In this document: one piece after another, positions 43,947 to 56,439 of the stretch
Numbering within the stretch: position 1 is the first letter of the stretch
Layout of the letters: every line of letters starts with the position of its first letter
From: Ligustrum vulgare
Taxonomy: Eukaryota; Streptophyta; Magnoliopsida; Lamiales; Oleaceae
Reading direction: 5' to 3'
NCBI GenBank assembly: GCA_963555705.1
Contig: OY743190.1
Span: 35,136,929-35,200,928 of the forward strand
Length of the DNA: 64,000 bases
Translations under genes and position numbers: made by a program
Notes under the pieces: generated by a model
The model's input: the letters and a program-made list of their open reading frames with translations, nothing else
Databases searched by the model: none
What the model was told of the DNA's origin: nothing

Positions 43947-46216
43947 CATTGTTAATCACATTCTTAATGTAATGTGATTGACTTAACGTATAACCCCCAC
44001 TTGTCCTGACAATCTTGATACTTAAAATTGTCTACACTTTTGATCTTGTAGAACTAATAATATCCACTTGAGGTTCCCTAAAAGAATTATCTAAAGACAG
44101 ATTCTCAAAAGAAGTCTACTTCTCGTGATTCAATTATATTGGTTTTTAAGTTTAATAAACAATATACCTTACTATTTTGAGTATATCTTACAAATCCTCA
44201 TTTGATTCCTCTAAGATCCAACTTGGTCCGTATAGGATCAATATTCTTACAATAAGCAAGACACCCCCACTTTAAAATAATCAATATTCGGTTTCTTCAT
44301 TTCCACAATTCATAGGAAGAAACCTTAAGTCTTTTAAAAGGAATCGTATTAACTTTGTGACACACACTTAACAAATCTTCACCTCACAAGTTGAATGGTA
44401 ACTTAACATTTTAAAACATATCATTTATCATCTCAAGTAGTGTCCAATTACTTTTCTCAAACAAATCATTTTGCTGAGGTGCTCCAGTTGCACTACATTT
44501 ATGTATTATGCCGTGTTTTAACAAAAAGAGATTAAATTCATTAGAGAAGTATTTACCCCCTTTATCACTTCTAAGAATTTTAATCTTCTAATTCAATTAG
44601 TTTCTACTTAGTTTTGTATATATATTAAAATATTAAATGCTTCATCTTTTTGTTTTATCAAATAGATGTCATAGAATTCTAGAATAATCATTTATAAAAG
44701 TAATAAAATATTTATTAGCTCGTGTTGTTAACATTTCATTGAGTTCACATATGCTAGAGTGAAATAAGTCTAATAAATTAGAAGTCTTTTCAACAATATA
44801 AAAATGTTTCTTAATCACTTTAGACTTGACACATAATTCACATTTATTATGTTCTAAATTATCACATGAAATCACTCTACTTTTTATCATTCTTTTCAAA
44901 GTAAAATAACAAACATGTCCTAATATTTCATGTCATAAAGAAATAGAAATAGACTCAAGCATATAATTAATTTTCCAATTTTATTAATATCATTGCCAAT
45001 AATACAAAGTTTAATTTTTTTTTCACTAAAATAGACTTTACCAACAAATACACAATTATGAGAATGTATAAGTTTCCCCGACTCATATACGAACTTTATT
45101 TCCGATTTTTCCAAAAAAAAATCACCACCAACTAGATTTCTATTCGTATCCACTACATGTAAGACATTAATTAATATGATCTTATTCTTGGATGTGAAAT
45201 TTAAACCCATGCTATCTTTGTCGATAACCTTGGATTGAACTTCATTTTTCCCACTTGAATGTGTTCGTTGTCCAATTCATGATAGGTCTTTAAAGGAGTC
45301 ATACACATGGATGGTAGCACAAGTATCATACCATCATCTTTGAACTTTTTCTTGATTGCATTTACAATGCTCAATGTTGCAACAATGTTGTCGGTGTCAA
45401 TGGAGTTCACTTTGCCTTCCTGTTTTGGTTGTTTACGATTTCTATATTCACAAGCATAATGTCCCTATTTGCCACATACATAACGAGAGACTTTGAATTT
45501 ATTCTTGTCTTTATTTTTGTTTTCTTTGTTGAAGTTGAATGATTTCCTTTTTTTTTTATAAATCATTATTCAATTTGTTGGCTTGATTCACGATAGTTTT
45601 GGAAGTACCCTCATGAGAATATTCATTCGCATCTCGTGCCCTTGACTCTTTCTCAATGTGAAGATATATACTTTTGTATCTCTTCCAAAGAATAATCTTC
45701 AGAATTGTGAAGTATCTTCTTCCCATAACCCTTCCATGAAGATGGTAAATTTGTAATTTTCGCACCAACTTAGAAGGTTTTGGGAATTCAAATCTTCACG
45801 GACTTCACTTTGTTGACAATGATTTGAAACTTATGTAATTTTCCTAGCAACGACACATTATCTAAAACTTGAAACAAAATATTTGAAAATAAAAAACTTT
45901 TTAGTACATTTCTCCTTGACTTCGTATTTATTTTTCAAAGCATCCTAAATCTCCTTAGCCGAATTGGTGTTGATGTTGAGATCATAAAGGCGGTCGAAGA
46001 GAGCATTTAAATTCATCATTATCTTCCGATGTTGATTCCGGCAATGACTATGAGTTTGGATCCAAGATATAAAATATCTTCCAAGTGATGAGAAAAAATT
46101 CCGACTTGTCTTGCCATCTTATGAAATTCGTCTCATCGAATCTATCAAGCTTTACAAAGTCTTGATGCATTATATTGATTATTGTCATGGTGATCTCGTT
46201 CTCCATTTCAATAAAA
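43947..46216 (-). pseudogene. Copia gag, protease and integrase remnant
   Basis: Minus-strand reading order: a Gag start at about 46216 (MENEITMTIINIMHQDFVKL, then DETNFIRWQDKSEFFL), Gag body (46000-45400), protease-like segment (45210-44920), GAG-pre-integrase CELCVKSK (about 44840), integrase with FINDYSRIL (44680) and the core down to about 44300 (DKGGKYF, GAPQQN-like). Stops and frameshifts occur throughout. Near 44035 the linker after integrase (IISSTRSK) joins directly to the RT end (YTLSQSHYI), so roughly the N-terminal half of RT is deleted. It would have been a Ty1/copia polyprotein. Confidence 0.85.
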
Positions 46217-46450
46217 TTATTTGAAATTTCTGTGAAAATCTGAAGAGGAGATGAATAACAAGACAAAAAAAAAAAAAATCAAGAACAAACTTGAAGACTC
46301 ACAAAAGAATGTTGTAAATCCACCAAAGAAGAATGTCCGAACACGATGTAGAATCTTTGTTCTCGAACAATATTTGTCGTGATCGGAGTGAGTACTTGAA
46401 GGTTTCAAGGCAAACTTAATGAATGAGTAATACCTTGGCAGCCAGATCAT
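46217..46450 (-). repeat. LTR/leader-like repeat, right copy
   Basis: Counterpart of 37628-37940, lying directly upstream (on the minus strand) of the copia Gag start. No clear TG/CA ends or primer binding site were identified. Confidence 0.5.
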
Positions 46451-46984
46451 ACAAAATATGAAGATCTAGCAAATAACTTACCTGAATATTGAACTATCAA
46501 AGAATAAAGTAAAGATATGAGAAAAAAGGAAAAGGAAAAGGAAAACAAAGACAGCAGCACGTGAATATAGGAAATTCCGATGTAAAGTCACTATAGAAAA
46601 TCTTCTTGGAGAAAGTAGAGGCTTTAAAGATTATGAAAAGGTGGATGCTCTTTTTGGATTGGAATAAGAGAAAGTCATGCTACCAAAATGTGTCATCCAA
46701 TGCAGATCAGTGTAACAAAAACGTACGTTTAATTTATATTTTAATCCTATTATTTAGCAGTGTTTTCAAAATTCAATGAATAGGTGGCCAAAGGGGTCTG
46801 TTCGAGTTAACTAACCTCTTCTTCCGAGTTCCGACTGTTCAATTTTTTTTACGAGGATTGGTCTTGATCCAGTTCCCGATTCCATCATTTGATCACTATG
46901 AAATTGCTATAAACATAAAAGCCTTTTTTAACTGAATTATTTATTTGTCAATAAATAAATAATTCTTTTTATTTTATGGGAATT
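46451..46984. other. Intergenic stretch
   Basis: A-rich and AT-rich sequence without gene features; may include the rest of the copia 5' LTR. Confidence 0.4.
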
Positions 46985-47159
46985 TCAGTGTATATGCCAT
47001 TTCGCCAAATTCATTTTGAAAAAAATACATAAATAAGGTGATTATAAATGTCATTTTCAAAATTAAGGTGAAACCTGTAAAATTTCAAAAATCATGTTGT
47101 AACTGGGATAAATTAATTAAATTAAATAATTAAAATATTTTATTAATTACATATATTAA

Positions 47160-47560
47160 GGTCACAATACTACATATTTCAGGTCACAATACTATCTATT
47201 TCAAGTCGCAAAACACAAGGTTTTTAGGTCACAAATTATAAAAATATTAGGTCACAAATTGAACTTATTTTTAGGTCAAAATAACATATTTTTTAAATCA
47301 CGAATTGATTCAAGGTCACAAAATGTCAACTAATAGAATCTAACATATTTTCAAGTAATAGTTTTTTTTACTTTGTAATAACAATTTCAAGGTCACGTGC
47401 TTTAAATTAATTGATCCCGAGTTTTTTTTTTTTTTTTTTAGGTCACAGTTTATCAAATTATTGGATCATGAATATTTTAAGTCACAATTATCAGATTAAT
47501 AAGGCACGATTTATTCAGTCACGAATATTTCAAGTCACAATTATTAGATTGGGCACGGGC
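47160..47560 (+). repeat. Degenerate AGGTCACAA array, left arm
   Basis: About a dozen copies of (A/T)AGGTCACAA or variants at irregular 20-50-bp spacing. Confidence 0.8.
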
Positions 47561-47589
47561 ACGTATTAGGTCAAACAATATCAGAGCAG

Positions 47590-48265
47590 GCACCAACTCA
47601 CCACCACCACCACCACCACCACCGTTTCAACGTCGTCTTCGCCGCCACCACCCTCCCAACACTGCCGTCATCGCGGCGCCCCCAACCAAAGGAAAAAAAA
47701 AAAACTGCTACTTCAAAACCATCTCTTGAACCCATCAACATGTAGTATCGGCCACCACACACAACCACCACATAACCATCACACCTACAGCCACCATTCA
47801 CCACTACAATCCAAAATAACCGGCCCGCTCCACCTCCAACCACCAAGACCATGGTTGTCTTCGTCGGCCCCGCTATTACCACCACCACAACAACCACAAC
47901 CACAACTTAACTAACCAACTCCACCCCACCACCAAAACAACAGGCACACAACCACAACAAACCTTCACGACACCACATCCTGCACCCCACCCACAACCCA
48001 CCACTATAAGCCCGCACTACCACCCACACCGTCTTCCATTTCGCATTTTGATTGGCGACTTCACGCAATGGGAGAGCGTAAAATCCGTCGCGCGATGACA
48101 TTGCTGTTGTCGGTTCGCAATCACAGTGCGCAAAAGCACCGCCATGCTGCTGCTGCTGGCTTCGAGTAGCCCTGTCGTGCTGAATCTGCTGCTATCCATC
48201 GTCGCTGTCGAGTAGCCCGCTACGAGTGCCTACATGATTGACCGCCTTACATTGTCCCCCGGGGG

Positions 48266-48300
<35 letters not shown>

Positions 48301-49760
48301 TTATGTGGAATCAATTTTTGGTTGATTAGGTAGAGAGATAACAGAAGGACGGCGGATCTGTTAGGGCAAAAAATGAGGGGAGTCTGGGCCTTTTTTGAGT
48401 ATTAATTTAAATCTATAATAATATTATTTTTTATTATTAAAATTCTAATTATCACATGAGAATTGAAGTTATACAGGTTTGGCCTCATTTTTGAATTTCT
48501 TCTTCTTTTTAAAAAAAAAAAAAAAAAAAACAAACAAACAAACAGGTGTAGTTGTAATTTCCTCATTTTGTTTTTTCTCCGGTTTGGAGTCCAAGAGACT
48601 TAGTGGATTTAATAAGAACAAGATGTTGGGCTAAGCTTCTGTTTGGTGAAGATTAAAATTAGATTTTAGTAGATTTAACAAATGTTAATGAGATGTGTGG
48701 TTAAAAATTTGTCGATCCCACAAAATTTGTGATTGAAATTATTGTTGACTTTGACTTAGATTAAAATTTAGATTTTAATTTGTATCAAACATGAGTGAAG
48801 TTAAGGAAAGAATGATAATGGATAATTTCATCTAGCTTTAAATACATGCCTAAGTGTAAACAAACTCGACCCAAATGTGATTAGGACTCTAGGAAATTAC
48901 ACCCACCCCTACTCCAAATTCATAATTGAGACCAAACTTATATAACTTCAAAACTCAGGTCTTAATTCTAATTTTAATTAATTAAAAAATTTATATAATA
49001 ATATTCTATTAATTATATTACCATATCCCAATTTCAAACCACAACACACCACTTCAAACTTTAATTCTCACTTCAATTCTCTCTCTCTCTCATGACATCC
49101 ATATAGTCAAAGAAGAACCATGAGGAGATGAAACAATTGGTTGGGTACGGGCAGAAAAGAGATCATTGTTTCTTAGCATGGTAGCGTTGACAGAGCTTCT
49201 CCATTTTGTGGTGGCACTGCGTCAAGGCCTTGGGAATGGAGGCGAAGGAGAAGCGGCTGGTGATACTAGTCCTTCGTGCACATGAACCGTTTGTAGAGTG
49301 CGTACTAGCGTTCACAGTAAGCGTCAATCAGGGCCAGCATCTCCTCTTTGGTCCAAAAAGGCAGTGGAAATATCTGTTGAGGCTTTTCCACCGTGTCGGT
49401 GTAGGCTGCTATCGCAAGAGATGTGGCCGATGTCGTAGTTAACATAGCTTGTTTGCAAGGGACAATAAGTGGCCGAAAAGTGACATCAAAACAGTTGCAG
49501 ATTTATATTGGTTCAGTTGGTGGTACTGAGGCAATTAGCGGTTGTGGCGTAAGTTTGAGTTTTGGATCGGGTGATGGAGGTGAGGTTGTAGTCGATAGGG
49601 ACTTTGAAGTGGGAGGCGGTGAACAAATTGGGCTTGCTGGAGTTTGTTGCAGCAGGTGGTGATAGTGATTTTGGGTTGGAGATATTGGTAGATCAGAGGC
49701 GGGACAGTGGTGGCGGTGTTGATGGTCGGAGGAGACGATGGTTGTGACCGTTGAATTAAA
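47590..49760. other. Core of the long-inverted-repeat element
   Basis: CAC/CCA-rich low-complexity sequence (47590-48000), a (GA)n microsatellite at 48269-48297 and GGTGG-rich sequence toward the right (49200-49760), partly an inverted echo of the left. Open frames here are Gly/Val- or Pro/His-rich products of simple repeats and not supported as genes. A captured gene piece around 48000-48240 or 49120-49480 is possible, but I cannot identify it. Confidence 0.5.
48269..48297 (+). repeat. (GA)n microsatellite
   Basis: About 14 GA dinucleotides in the core of the long-inverted-repeat element. Confidence 0.95.
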
Positions 49761-49799
49761 AAAAAAAAAAGTGACCTTAACATAAATGCCCCCTTGATA

Positions 49800-50200
49800 C
49801 CCTGGTTTTAACCTGGTTACTTCATTCTTTCAGGTCACATAGTAATTAACCTAATAATTTGTTAAATGTGACTTCAAAAAATGTATGACATAATAATTGA
49901 TAAATTGTGACTCAAAAATAAATAATTATGACCGAATAATTTGATAATCGTCATTGAAAAATTTGTGATCTAATAATTTGATAAGCTGTGATCTAAAAAT
50001 ATCCAGGTTCTATTAATTTGACATGTGTGACATATTGATTTTATAATCTGTGACCTTGAAATCATTTTTGTGATCTAAAATATTGTTATTGTGACTTAAA
50101 AATAAGTTTAATTTGTGACCTTGAAATTATTTGTAATCCAAAAGATTTTTTTTTTTTTTTTTTTTTTGGTGAATTGAATTATATAGTGTTGTGACCTTAG
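49800..50200 (-). repeat. Degenerate AGGTCACAA array, right arm
   Basis: The same array as 47160-47560 read on the minus strand (GTGACC/GTGATC on plus), with comparable order of units and a poly(T) run at about 50146-50167. Confidence 0.8.
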
Positions 50201-50529
50201 TATTCTAATTACAACCTGATTTTTGAAATTATGCAAGTTTAATCTAATTTTTTAAATATGTATTTTTAAACACCTTATTTATGTATTGTTCCCTTAGGAC
50301 ACTACTTTTCTTGTCTTATCTTTGCTATAAGGTTTATAAAATTTTAACCTCTGTTAGGAAAAAAAATTTAAATATGTTTTTAAATAAACATTTCTCTAAA
50401 TTACTTTTTAACCATACATTTTCTTTCCCCACTTTTCAACCACTTATTTTACCGTGAAAACACCACATTCTTTTTTTAAACAACAAACTTTTAACAAACA
50501 TACTCTAAGAAATGAATACGGAAAACTAA

Positions 50530-51039
50530 GGTGGCGTTCTGTTTGTATTTTATTTTGTATTTTCATTTTCGAAAATGTTTTGTGTTTTGTGTTTTCATTT
50601 TTGTTTTCAAATTTGCTGAAAACGCATTTGGTTTGTCATTTCTGAAAACTGTTTTTGAAAATGAAAAGCTGGAAAACACGTTCTGTTTGAAATTTTGCAG
50701 AACACTATTTAAACTATTTTTAATTAATTTGCTTGCAGAATACTACTAACTCCAACTCAAATTTCCTTTCACAATACACTAAAAATATGGTTACATGCAA
50801 CACACTAATGTGAGCATTAAGAGTCTATATTAACACAGCTTGGTCAGGTTCGGGACTTGAGAAAGCTCTACTTCTATTAAAATCTAGAAAATGCAATTTC
50901 TTTCAAAACCACCAGAGTCCATTTATCATTGCATTTTTTGAAATATAACAACAAGAATTCTCATTTAATTTTTTTTTTAATGTTGATATTGAATTCAATA
51001 AAACTTTATTTAAACTAAGTTCCAAGTTAGGATAATTCT

Positions 51040-51074
<35 letters not shown>

Positions 51075-51401
51075 ATTTAGGCTTAGTTCCAAGCTAGGAT
51101 AATTCTAAAAAAAATAAAAACTTTATATTAAGCTTAGTTCTAAGTTAAGATAAAAATAAAAAATAAAAAAAATAAAAAAAATAAAAAAAATTCCCAAAAC
51201 ACGTTTTGCGCGTTTTGGATATTTTTTGTCGAAATACACACAAAACGCCCAAAACGATGTTTCGGACGTTTTCCGTTTTGTGTACAATTTTCTTTTTTGT
51301 TTTCCAAAATGCGTTTTCGAAAATGGTAAAGAGAACGCGTTTTTAGCGTTTTCGAAAATAAAAACAGAAAACGACCTCAAAACAATAAAGAGAACAGGGG
51401 C
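50530..51401. mobile_element. TIR MITE with TAA duplication (PIF/Harbinger-like?)
   Basis: Left GGTGGCGTTCTGTTTG and right (inverted) GCCCCTGTTCTCTTTATTG start arms that share TTTTATTTTCGAAAA-type sequence. They are flanked by TAA (50527-50529 and 51402-51404). The interior has poly(A) and GTTTTCGAAAAC-like inverted blocks. A 3-bp TAA duplication suits PIF/Harbinger, but the outer TIR match is weak. Confidence 0.45.
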
Positions 51402-51781
51402 TAAACTTTTTAATTCAATACCGACTGAGACAAAGCTCGAATTGATAAAGGCACGTCCATTTCAAAAAAAGGTTACTCTCTTTTCATGATAAAAAAAATA
51501 AAGTTGAAGACCAAGTGTAACAGAAAAAATGTTGGGGGAAAGGAGTCAAAGAAAAAAGTAAATGCAGTCGCCTAGGACAAGGTTTGCAAGCCTTAGGGTC
51601 GCAGTATACCTAGTGCTAGTCCCGCTTTAAGTTGTAGTAAGGGTGCAGTTTGGTTACTTTAAGGCTGGTCATGGTAGAAACAACGTATAATTACATAATT
51701 ATCAATTCTATCAAATATATCTTTCTTGATATATACAATCAAACTATTATTCAACCATTGATCTCCAATCTGATTGCCCAG

Positions 51782-53345
51782 TCAAATCTTAATAAGATTC
51801 ATTGATGAAAATACTCTCTCTACCGTAACAGTTTCAACTGGAAGAATTAATGCCAATGTCACAAGACTATAGAGTAATGGATAAACTTCATGTTTTTTCT
51901 TCAACACTAACTTTTGTGCAAGATCTCTAAGGCCTTGTAATCCACTAAAATCTTCATCATTGCACATATCGAGAATATAAGTTTCGAGTTGTTCATCAAA
52001 TGCCAAGAGATCTGTTGGTGAAAAATCTTCGGGATAATATTTACCAAGTTGAATTAATCTTCCCTTATCAGAAGCACAAAATGAATCATTTGGACACAAA
52101 CATGTCATACAAAGGCATTAGTCACTATTAACCTTAGAAAAAACGATCATTCAATTCATGAAGTTGCATATCAAGTACAACATAAAAGAAATCCACGTGC
52201 AAATGATGCAAATTTGTCATTTTTAGATTGTTATGCCATGAACGACCTAGAGGTATATAATATTACTTAAGTTAGGAACAGCAGTTAGGAACAACAATAT
52301 TATGCATCTAACAGAAAGAGCTAACTGTTTCCAAAAAAAGAATCTCATCCATTGTCCCTTATTTCTTGGAGTCGTGCTTTACAAATTTTCACTAATTTCA
52401 TAGCATTGACAATAGGTTGATCCTTCTTTTGTAATGTCTTTGACAATTCATCTGAAATTCCTAAGATCTTTTTCATGAGATGTAGTCTAAAGTCAAAGTC
52501 AAATGCTTGTATCAAGCTCAACAAATTAAGTGTTTCACCTCTTTTCCCATCACTTGAAACATCATTAGCAATCATATCAACGACATCAATTATAGATGAA
52601 AATATAACAATCAAGTTAAGCACAAAACCATAGTGAGAACCTCAACGTGTATCACTTGCACGCTTAAGTATAGCCACGTCCACTTAATATTTCTTCATGT
52701 CTAAGAGCTTCCAAATTCATCATATCCTCGAAATGCTAGCCCTTGATGTAGAAGAAATTTAGCAAAATCTATTGATGCACCCAAACGAATTTTGTAGTCA
52801 TTCCATTCTTGTTCTGACTTCTTCAAAAAGAATGATGAAATATTTTTCTTTTGATTCATGAATGCTTCACATCTAATACGAGCTTTATTGTGTGCGCTAT
52901 TATGATCTCCAACATGTTCTTGAAGTATTTGTAAGTGTTTCCAATTTGAGAATCCCCTCTCAACAAAAGTGTCACTTCTACCTCGCTCTCTGACTGATTG
53001 GAGAAGGTAACAATTGAAGCAAAATGCAGCATCTTTATCTATGCTATATCCAAACCAAAAAGGAGATTTGTTAAACCAAGATGATTGAAAACATCTCAAT
53101 CCTGATTTTCCAAATTATTTTTGTGGAAAATCATGCTAGAGAGGCTGACATGGACCTAATTGCAAGTATGCTCTTCGAACTACATCCCGATTATTAACAT
53201 TGTATTCCATTATTGAAATTCATAGTCCAGGATCTGTAGGAAGCTGTGCAACATCAATTTTACCCAAAACATCCCTTTCATCTTGAACGATCTTACTAAC
53301 ATTAGTACTATGCTTTTTACTAGATAACAGAGCTTTCCTTGTCAA
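51782..53345 (-). pseudogene. hAT-superfamily transposase relic (TTF/DUF4371 type)
   Basis: Minus strand in order: KALLSSKKHSTNVSKIV (about 53340), the TTF-type zinc finger (FQSSWFNKSPFWFGYSIDKD and AFCFNCYL, 53095-53010), the DUF4371-like start (ASIDFAKFLLHQGLAFRGYD, 52790-52720), a central part (52623-52345) and the hAT C-terminal dimerisation region LPVETVTVERVFSSMN (51830-51790). A large part of the catalytic region is missing near 52690, and stops separate the parts. This gene type (ZMYM/TTF hAT) is common in plants. No TIR or TSD was found. Confidence 0.85.
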
Positions 53346-53460
53346 ATATTTGTCTACAATTCCTAAAAATATCAAATTGCAAACCATTTTAACAACCTCA
53401 AAACAACACTACCATCCATCAAAAATCTACAACAATCAACTCCTACAACTAAGTAGAAAC

Positions 53461-54069
53461 TGTTAGATATATATTATATATATTAATTGAAATAAATAAA
53501 TAAATTACGTAAAGTGACCAAGTGGTGGAAAATGTGGAATTTACATGGGAGGTCGGTGGTTCGATTCACATTCCAAGCGCATATTTAAATAGTCTTTGAT
53601 AGGGCCTTGGGCATTGGGCTTCTTTGATTAAAATAAATATTTTTATTATTTATTTTTTAATCATTTTCGGATTAATTTTATTTCTGACTGTTGAGGGGAT
53701 TAATTTTATTTCTGAGTGTTGAGGCAGTTTCACATGAAATTATGTAATTCATAAAGTTTCAGTTTTTCTTTCATTAACCCATGTGGAAGTTATGCATATT
53801 TTGTCTCTATAAATTAAAGTTATAATGTCAGAATAAAATACAGAAAAATATTCAAGTTATTTCTTCTTTTCTTGTTCATCTATTATTTCTATAAACTATT
53901 CTAGAGTAACCTTGAGAGTTCCGAAATCATTTGTGATTGCTGCACATAGTGATTTGATCGTTGTATCCTGGGAGTGATTGTCCAAAGAGGTCGCAGCAAA
54001 TTACGGCGGACAATTTCACTTTAGGACATCGTGCTGTTCTTTTCTGAAATTTTATTGTTCAGAATAACA
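53461..54069 (+). repeat. Putative 5' LTR of the copia element
   Basis: TGTTA at 53461 and TAACA at 54065-54069 give short inverted ends; TATA box CTCTATAAATTAAAG near 53804. No canonical methionine-tRNA primer site follows, so the 3' boundary is tentative. Confidence 0.4.
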
Positions 54070-54130
54070 GTGCCTGCAACTAGTTTTGAATAACAATCTA
54101 AAGTGAAATTATTGCTATAATTAACCTGCA

Positions 54131-55469
54131 ATGGCTGCAGTAGATGTTCCTCTGCCTAAATATTCTGAAAAGCCTGATTTATTTGATGGGAAAAATTTTA
54201 AGAGATGGCAAATGAAATAAAGATTTTATTTGACAACCCTTAAAGTGGTTGATGCTATTAAATCTGAAAAACCCATTGCTGCAATTCAAGATAATCCTAC
54301 CGATGAGGAAACTGAAGTCCTAACTGCTTGGGAACATAAAGATTATATGTGCAGAAATTATATCTTGAATTGTTTGTCATTAGATTTGTATGATGTTTAC
54401 TGGTCATGTAAATCTGCTAAAGAATTATGGGATTTATTAGAAAAGAAGTATGCTACTGAAGATGCTGGAACTAAGAAATTTGTTGTAGGGAAATTTCTTG
54501 AGTTTAAAATGGATGATATTAAAATTGTTGTTAGTCAAGTTGAAGAATTACAGATTATCATTCATGAGATTCTTGCTGAGGGATATAAAATTTGTGAGGG
54601 TTTTCAAGTATCTGCTATTATTGAAAAATTACCACCTGCTTGGAAAGAGTATAAAAATAGTTTGAAGCATAAGAGAAAAGAAATGAAATTAGAGGATCTG
54701 ATTGTCCGGATTAGGATTGAGGAAGACAATAGGATGGCAGAACGTAAAGAGAAACCAGATATGGGCGTCAAAGCTAATCTTATTGAGGGAAATTCAAGTG
54801 GTAAGAATTTTGTTGGAAATTCTTCGAAGACTCAGAACTTTAGAGACAAAAACAAGGGAAAGAAACTCATTGGGAAAAACAATCGGTCTAAACCCCAATT
54901 TAAAAATAAAACTGTTGGTGATTGTTTTGTTTGTTGTAAAACAGGTCACTATGCAAAAGATTGCAGAAATAGGAAAGGAAAAGCTGTGAAGAATCAGGCG
55001 CATGTAGTAGAGGATGGAAACTTCACTGCTATGGTGACAAAAGTTAATCTAATAAGCAACATGACAGACTGGTGGGTAGATTCTGGAGCTACCAAGCATA
55101 TTTGCTGCACGAGATGTGCATTTTCTTCATTCACTCCTGTTAGTGATGGAGAATGTCTGTTCATGGGAAACGTTTCATCCTCCAAAGTCGAGGGAAAAGG
55201 AACTGTGACACTTAGATTTACTTCTGGAAACATACTTAGTTTGAAGGATGTTCTTTACGTGCCTGATATTAGGAAAAATCTGGTGTCTGGTTTTATCCTA
55301 GTTAAAAAGGGGTTTAAGATTGTATTCGAAAGTGATAAAGTTGTACTATCTAAAGGTGGTTCTTTTGTTGGGAAAGGGTATGCTGATGAGAGTCTGTTTA
55401 AACTCAATGTTTCTGTGATTAATAATAAAGCATCTACTTCTTCTGTTTACTTGGTGGATTCTTATGATA
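54131..55469 (+). pseudogene. Copia Gag, zinc knuckle and protease
   Basis: ATG at 54131 (MAAVDVPLPKYSEKP). An in-frame TAA at 54218 interrupts Gag; thereafter the frame is open. The Gag core (UBN2-like) has CKSAKELWDLLEKKYATED and LPPAWKEYKNSLKHK. The knuckle is CFVCCKTGHYAKDC near 54925; the aspartic protease DSGATKHIC is near 55080. The GAG-pre-integrase start (VYLVDSYD) is cut at 55469 by Helitron C and resumes at 61005. Confidence 0.92.
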
Positions 55470-55496
55470 CTAGTCCGAGCACGTGCGTTGCACGTG
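55470..55496 (-). other. Helitron C 3' terminus
   Basis: Perfect 7-bp stem, 3-nt loop, then 6 nt and CTAG at the insertion border, the Helitron hallmark. Confidence 0.9.
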
Positions 55497-55770
55497 AAGT
55501 ATATGTAAAAATGTATTCGATATTGTTAAATCATCTATATATTTAATTTCTGAACCGTTGGGAATAAAGTGATGGGGAAGAGAAAACATCCATCTATTTG
55601 TACAAGAGATGTTTAAGTCAATGATACCTTAGCTATTTTTAAGTAGTTGTACGATGATAGCACAAGCCTCATAATTCAAAATATTAGTTTTGCTGATGGA
55701 ACAAAATTAGCATGACATAGAATATATATCTTGTTGAGGATTCATGAGAATTCTTCACGAACATCTCTTG

Positions 55771-55820
55771 CTATCCATTGCCTGAATCTAATAAAATAAA
55801 CCATAAGTTCCAGAAAATAA
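55771..55820 (+). repeat. 50-bp direct repeat, copy 1
   Basis: Starts CTATCCATTGCCTGAATCTA; identical over about 50 bp to 56390-56439 within Helitron C. Confidence 0.9.
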
Positions 55821-56389
55821 TGCAAATAAATAAATACACAGAACATGCACATCACTTAAGAAAATTAGAAATTCAATGCAAAATAATAAAACTCACTTAG
55901 CTATCTGAAGAAATATTATAAAACATAGAAGTGGATAAAAACAAAGAGACAATTACCTGAACCATCACAATTCAGCAAAACAATGTGCGACTGCCAGATA
56001 AAAAATAGAAGTGGATCAAAACAAATGACAAAAATGTTTGTTTGTTTGGTTTCTCAATAGTTTGTTAAAAAAATACAACATGTGGGAGTGCTTAACATTG
56101 GACTGAAGTTGTGTTCTTGAATTCAATCCCTCCAATGACCCCTTCTACTACCAACTGAATTCAAGTCCAAAGCAAGAGCACTAACTGTACTTCCTCCTAG
56201 TATTGTCAGTACCTAACAATGGAAAGAAAGCATTAGATCTGCCCACTTATAAACAAATTACAATCTTGTATGAAAAAATGAAATAACAATCTAATTAAGA
56301 TGAAATTAAACGTATTCTGAGATGAATATAAAACCTTTGATATTGGAGGTCTCAACTGGGGAGTATGTTGTACAAAGAAAGAGACAGGA

Positions 56390-56439
56390 CTATCCATTGC
56401 CTGAATCTAATAAAATAAACCATAAGTTCCAGAAAATAA
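56390..56439 (+). repeat. 50-bp direct repeat, copy 2
   Basis: Second copy of 55771-55820; the surroundings differ, so this is a segmental duplication of about 620 bp spacing. Confidence 0.9.

Larger units (their letters stand above)
46985..50310. mobile_element. Long-inverted-repeat element with AGGTCAC arrays
   Basis: The left arm (about 47020-47600) and right arm (about 49770-50290) are inverted homologues. Shared landmarks, read inward, are AATACATAAATAAGGTG, TTTCAAAAATCATGTTGTAA (G for T on the right) and AAGGTCACAA, followed by degenerate AGGTCACAA repeats in matching order. The core (47590-49760) is GC-richer. There is no transposase. The arm structure suits a MULE or foldback-type DNA transposon; outer ends and TSD are not resolved (uncertain by tens of bases). 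Confidence 0.7.

Noticed and set aside
47598..48199. Gly/Val-rich and other minus-strand frames
   Set aside because: Encoded by CAC/CCA simple repeats; no conserved domain.
50454..50749. Phe-rich plus-strand frames
   Set aside because: Translations of TTTTC-rich MITE arm sequence.
53461..54130. Methionine-tRNA primer binding site for the copia element
   Set aside because: No TGGTATCAGAGC-like sequence is present between the putative LTR and gag, so no PBS is annotated.
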